A stretch of DNA of 64,000 bases from SOJA01 sp964598485 (lineage in GTDB: Archaea > Thermoproteota > Bathyarchaeia > Bathyarchaeales > Bathycorpusculaceae), in contig CAZRCD010000003.1 of assembly GCA_964598485.1 (NCBI GenBank), forward strand, positions 1 to 64,000, written 5' to 3'. Below, piece by piece: positions 60,687 through 64,000 of the stretch. The notes below the pieces were generated by a model that worked only from the letters and a program-made list of their open reading frames with translations, searched no databases and was not told where the DNA came from. The position numbers and the translations under genes were made by a program. Each line of letters begins with the position of its first letter. Within the stretch, counting starts at the first letter, position 1.

Positions 60687-61622
60687 CTACGAGAATTTAC
60701 TTAAACGTGTCTGCCCTCTGAATTGGAAAACTCTGTGCTCCCCATTCCTTCTATGATGAATAGAAAAGATCTCAATCTCAGGGATTTGAGCAGATAATTC
60801 CTTTTCGATTTTCTTTACCTCAGCCGATGACTGAAGAATTAGATTGAAGCCTCCTTCTGTTATTTCGGGATAGAACGTACTATGAGGGTTCCCTTCTGGA
60901 TGCACCTCAGCCATAATTCTTAGTCTGGGTCTTACTGATGCCCCTTCTATGATTTGTGAGCTGGCTATTATAGTTTGATCAGTAATATAGGAAAGGGCTT
61001 TCTCAACTTTCTCCAATGTTTCTTCGGGAAATTCTATTTTCTTCTTTTCCATGTGTTTTCGTAAAACGTTTAGAAACATCTGATAAAACAGGTGTTCTTT
61101 GGAAACTGTTTCAAAAAAGGACCCATCGACTATGGAGATTTTCACTTTTTCAGTTTCTTTATGTGTCCGTATAAGGTAAAAACATTCTCTTTCATGTTCG
61201 AGATAGGATTCACTAGCAGTGAGTTCGCCGTCCTTAATCGTGGCAATTCTTGAAACTAAGTTGTTACCATTGATTATGTCTATTTCTTCTAGGCTTTTAC
61301 GTTTCGTAGGGATTGTCGAGTTAAAAGAAGCGACATTCCCACCTTTGGAGTCTTTTAGTTCTACTACGCTGCCGCCAACGTATTTTTCCCCACACTTTCT
61401 TGCCTTGAATAGAAAGTCTGGAAACTGCTGCGACTCTGAATATAACAAGCTCTTTTCTATTCCTTGAGCCTTAAGTCGATCTACACTCACGCCACGCCAG
61501 AAATCAAAACCATATTTCCGTTTAGCATCCCTGCGATTATCCACGTAAGCCAAATTATCTCCGCATTTCCTTATCACAAATTCTTCCAAAGGAGAATGAA
61601 GATTAATTGTACCTTTCTTCAA
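60687..61622 (-). CDS. Type II-like restriction endonuclease (PD-(D/E)XK)
   Basis: The nuclease core is FPDFLFKARK (Asp69) followed by VVELKDSKGG (Glu88-x-Lys90) and NVASFNSTIPT, a combination typical of type II enzymes with unspecific DNA cleavage catalysis at this site. The gene follows the methyltransferase on the same strand, 48 bases after its stop, as a restriction-modification pair. The annotated start is TTG; the frame stays open upstream to the methylase TAA with coding-like residues (LIDATRLFIKVVNN) and no ATG, so a different start is possible. Confidence 0.78.
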   Translation of the reverse strand: MKKGTINLHSPLEEFVIRKCGDNLAYVDNRRDAKRKYGFDFWRGVSVDRLKAQGIEKSLLYSESQQFPDFLFKARKCGEKYVGGSVVELKDSKGGNVASFNSTIPTKRKSLEEIDIINGNNLVSRIATIKDGELTASESYLEHERECFYLIRTHKETEKVKISIVDGSFFETVSKEHLFYQMFLNVLRKHMEKKKIEFPEETLEKVEKALSYITDQTIIASSQIIEGASVRPRLRIMAEVHPEGNPHSTFYPEITEGGFNLILQSSAEVKKIEKELSAQIPEIEIFSIHHRRNGEHRVFQFRGQTRLSKFS

Positions 61623-61670
61623 GTTGTTTACTACTTTGATAAAAAGTCGTGTAGCGTCAATTAAAGACGT

Positions 61671-62849
61671 TTAAAGAAGCCTCCTTTGTTCAGTGACCAA
61701 ATTGTTCACTGGCCAAATTTCTCTTAAATTTCGTGTAAATCTGTAGTAATCATAGTATTTAGCGATGTCATCGGAAGGCCTTAAAGATTCTAACCGATTC
61801 TTAATAATTTCAACATACTTAGGGTCTATTTCTATCCCTATAGAATTCCTCTTCAATTGATGTGCAACTACCAAAGTGGGTCCTGTTCCAGCAAGCGGGT
61901 CTAAAACTGTGTCTCCTGGCAAAGTGGACGACAGTACAATTCTCAGAAGCAGTCCTACAGGGCTTTGTTGCTTATGAACTCTATCTCCATTAATGTCTCT
62001 TATTGCTTCTTTTCCAGCAAAGTATCCAGAAGTTAATTCCCTGATGTCATCCCATACGTCAGTAAGATAAACTCCGTTCTTCCTCTCATACTTGTGCTCC
62101 GGAAGCGGGGGCAAGTCTATGCGCAGCTTGTTAAAGACTCGCGGTTTATCTCCTTTAATGGCATAAGCAATGATTTGGTATTGCTTAGAAAATCTGGAGG
62201 AACATGGGACAGCAGATGTTTTCTTCTTCCAAATAATAAGATTTTGAAAACTCCAACGAGTATCTCTGAGCACCTTCAATACTTGCTCAGTATTCTTTTC
62301 TCTCTGCATGAAATAAATTGCTCCACCGTCCGTTGTAATGTCATACACTTTGTGTAAAATCTGCTTTAGCCAATTCCAGTATTTCCAAGCGGGCTGATTA
62401 TCATCAAAGAATCTATAATCTTTTCCTTGCCTGTAAGGTGGATCAAGAAAAGTAAGGTGGACATCACTAACAGATCCATCGTCAAGGTATCTAAGACAGT
62501 CTCCTTGAAGCACTTTATAATATACATTTGATTCACTGTCTGGCTCACGGCTAACTGACATGACCTTCTTTTCTTTCATCAGACGAATAAAATCCTTTCG
62601 TTCAGTCTCACTCGGTACAACTTGATACCCATTCTCAGTTTTGCTGATCTCTACTCTGGTACCGACAGAGAATCTACCTTTCAAATACGACGACCAAAGC
62701 CTTCCATAATTATCAATTCTAGCAGGTTCACCATTCAACTTAGTAAAACAAGGTAAACGAATATCTCCGATCAAATCAAATCTACTTCTGGTCGGAACAC
62801 TGATAAATCCTCGGAGAACCTCCATCTTACCCAAAATCTTACTTACCAT
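61671..62849 (-). CDS. DNA (adenine-N6 or cytosine-N4) methyltransferase
   Basis: Beta-class order: the catalytic motif DPPY (residues 136-139, in LTFLDPPYRQGKDY) precedes the SAM motif DPLAGTG (317-323), and QLKRNSIGIEIDPKYV closes the Rossmann part. The N-terminal ~100 residues are an extra domain that may hold part of the target recognition. ATG 62849 has a GAGGAGG site six bases upstream and is preferred over upstream starts. It protects host DNA against the adjacent endonuclease. The recognition sequence is unknown. Confidence 0.88.
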   Translation of the reverse strand: MVSKILGKMEVLRGFISVPTRSRFDLIGDIRLPCFTKLNGEPARIDNYGRLWSSYLKGRFSVGTRVEISKTENGYQVVPSETERKDFIRLMKEKKVMSVSREPDSESNVYYKVLQGDCLRYLDDGSVSDVHLTFLDPPYRQGKDYRFFDDNQPAWKYWNWLKQILHKVYDITTDGGAIYFMQREKNTEQVLKVLRDTRWSFQNLIIWKKKTSAVPCSSRFSKQYQIIAYAIKGDKPRVFNKLRIDLPPLPEHKYERKNGVYLTDVWDDIRELTSGYFAGKEAIRDINGDRVHKQQSPVGLLLRIVLSSTLPGDTVLDPLAGTGPTLVVAHQLKRNSIGIEIDPKYVEIIKNRLESLRPSDDIAKYYDYYRFTRNLREIWPVNNLVTEQRRLL

Positions 62850-62949
62850 TCGCATCCTCCTCATCAGAACAATGAAATTGTCTAACAAGCCTCAATTTGC
62901 CCATACTAACTATATCTCGACCACACTTAAATTTGCATCTTAACCAAAA

Positions 62950-64000
62950 TCAACCCTCTAGAATTCTGCCCTTGCTATACGGGATGAACTCTCTAATCTC
63001 CTCAACAGAAACTTTCAAAACCTTTTCCCGCTGTTCTTTAGGTATTTTTCCAGCTAAAGCAGCTAGAACGTGCTTGAACACTTCTTTACCTTTCAAGTCT
63101 CCAGGCACAACAACCACATAAGCATTCGTCTTAGCTTCAACCGACTGAACAGGTCCACCTACAAACTCAATTTCCCCATTATCCTCAAAAACCACGCCAA
63201 CAGCTGTCTCAAGTGGAGTCCCACGCATCCAATTCCGTTTTCCACGAACAACAAAGCCTCCACGAGACACATACTCGCCAGAAGACCCTCCCTTGCTCAG
63301 CTGATCTGGCATAACCCAATAAACATCCACACTCGCGAAGCCTTCACGCCAACCTCTGGAAAAAGCAGCAGCAAACTCACCAGCTTCACGCAAAACCTGC
63401 TGACTAGGCTCTTTACCCTCAGTCTTAACGACAACGAAGGGTGCACCAACAACATCAGCATGAAAAACCACATCGTCATCCTCAGTGTACTTCTTAACCA
63501 AAACCTCATTACTGACAGCGTCCTTACCAGCCACAACCAAAAACCCGTCAGAAGAAACAAACCACCTAAACTTCTCAAACCATTCTTTGCGCTTAATCTT
63601 ACGCTCAACAATCTCCTCAACCGCTTCGGCTGGCTTAATCTTCCCTAACTCTTCAGCCTGCCCAATCTTTGCTTCAACTTCGTCTAACTTCTTACGCGTT
63701 TCTTCCAAAGCAGCCCGTGCACCTTTCATCTTCCGCTTGGCGCGCTTACTCTGCTCATAAAACCTTGCAGCATTTTCAAACAAACTCTTTCGCAAACTCA
63801 AACCAAAACACAAATCGTCGACGCAAACATTAACCACCAAACGCTTGTCATCAAAAGACTCAAACACACCAGACATCAAACCAGCCTCCTTCTCAGCCAA
63901 AACCCCAGAAACAACCTCACCCCACTCCATTCCACTCGTCTTACCAGCCAAAAACATGTTCAATAACGCTTGAAGTTCACCGCTATGCGCGTAAATCACG
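62950..64000 (-). CDS. Ribosome-rescue protein Rqc2 / NFACT family, 3' part (5' end outside window)
   Basis: Rqc2 (NEMF, RqcH) binds stalled 60S/50S subunits and supports C-terminal tailing of nascent chains. The frame is open to the window edge. Seen here are the coiled coil (GARAALEETRKKLDEVEAKI), the NFACT-R part WFEKFRWFVSSDGFLVVAGK, then ADVVGAPFVVVKTEG and VYWVMPDQLSKGGSSGEYVS, and the C-terminal part ending SKGRILEG. The N-terminal NFACT domain is missing from the window. It is on the strand of the methylase, about 60 bases apart. Confidence 0.9.
   Translation of the reverse strand, partial: VIYAHSGELQALLNMFLAGKTSGMEWGEVVSGVLAEKEAGLMSGVFESFDDKRLVVNVCVDDLCFGLSLRKSLFENAARFYEQSKRAKRKMKGARAALEETRKKLDEVEAKIGQAEELGKIKPAEAVEEIVERKIKRKEWFEKFRWFVSSDGFLVVAGKDAVSNEVLVKKYTEDDDVVFHADVVGAPFVVVKTEGKEPSQQVLREAGEFAAAFSRGWREGFASVDVYWVMPDQLSKGGSSGEYVSRGGFVVRGKRNWMRGTPLETAVGVVFEDNGEIEFVGGPVQSVEAKTNAYVVVVPGDLKGKEVFKHVLAALAGKIPKEQREKVLKVSVEEIREFIPYSKGRILEG

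Overview
The window is archaeal chromosome, most likely from the Bathyarchaeia or a close relative in the Thermoproteota. The archaeal diagnosis is direct: Orc1/Cdc6, TBP, Alba, EgsA (glycerol-1-phosphate dehydrogenase), FttA/aCPSF1, a proteasome beta subunit, LSm plus L37e, archaeal S10, SRP (7S) RNA, Rad50/Mre11, pyruvoyl arginine decarboxylase and a 16S rRNA gene. The lineage is an inference from gene content (SepF, class II aldolase, PfkA-type kinases, FmdE) and should be settled with the 16S at 55.46-56.95 kb.

Layout. 0-1.4 kb: the end of a fumarylacetoacetase-type gene and a membrane protein. 1.5-8.6 kb: rad50-mre11, an AN1-finger/site-2 protease, rps10, and the lsm-rpl37e pair. 8.7-12.1 kb: a HpcH/HpaI-type aldolase, a C_GCAxxG_C_C protein and membrane proteins. 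12.3-20.3 kb: FKBP isomerase, adenylate kinase, egsA, the psmB-fttA operon, sepF, a PUA protein, an Ogg glycosylase and a LysE exporter. 20.4-28.2 kb: a reductive-dehalogenase-like Fe-S protein, tRNA-Ser(GCT), fmdE with an ECF S component, an unusual intron-bearing tRNA, ParB/Srx-like proteins, a kptA remnant, a HTH regulator, an AlkZ-like protein split by a frameshift, a phosphotyrosine phosphatase and a split GOLD-like protein.

28.4-37.7 kb is a sugar-phosphate region: class II fructose-bisphosphate aldolase, a PPi-type and an ATP-type PfkA, GalT, then a leftward operon of triosephosphate isomerase, DUF89 phosphatase and glycogen debranching enzyme. Together they could connect glycogen and galactose use with the upper glycolytic/gluconeogenic pathway. 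The SRP RNA gene lies just upstream of galT. 37.9-45.1 kb holds orc1/cdc6 with a small HTH gene, a phosphodiesterase, a glycosyltransferase broken by frameshifts and an in-frame TAG, two HAD proteins and a flavin-binding PPOX protein.

45.2-51.0 kb is accessory DNA: decayed integrase tails, broken zinc-ribbon genes, an extremely AT-rich tract, a cysteine-rich PD-(D/E)XK nuclease, an unknown 352-residue protein and an intact tyrosine recombinase. 51.1-57.0 kb returns to core genes (tbp, TRAM, alba, an OB-fold protein, UbiA) and a 16S rRNA gene with its own processing stem and no 23S gene within the following 7 kb. 57.1-64.0 kb has an MFS transporter, a protein with a HEPN-like RX4H motif, a HTH protein, a restriction-modification pair and the 3' part of rqc2.

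No CRISPR array was seen. Several genes are split by single-base-type lesions; these may be true decay, recoding or assembly errors, and raw reads would tell.
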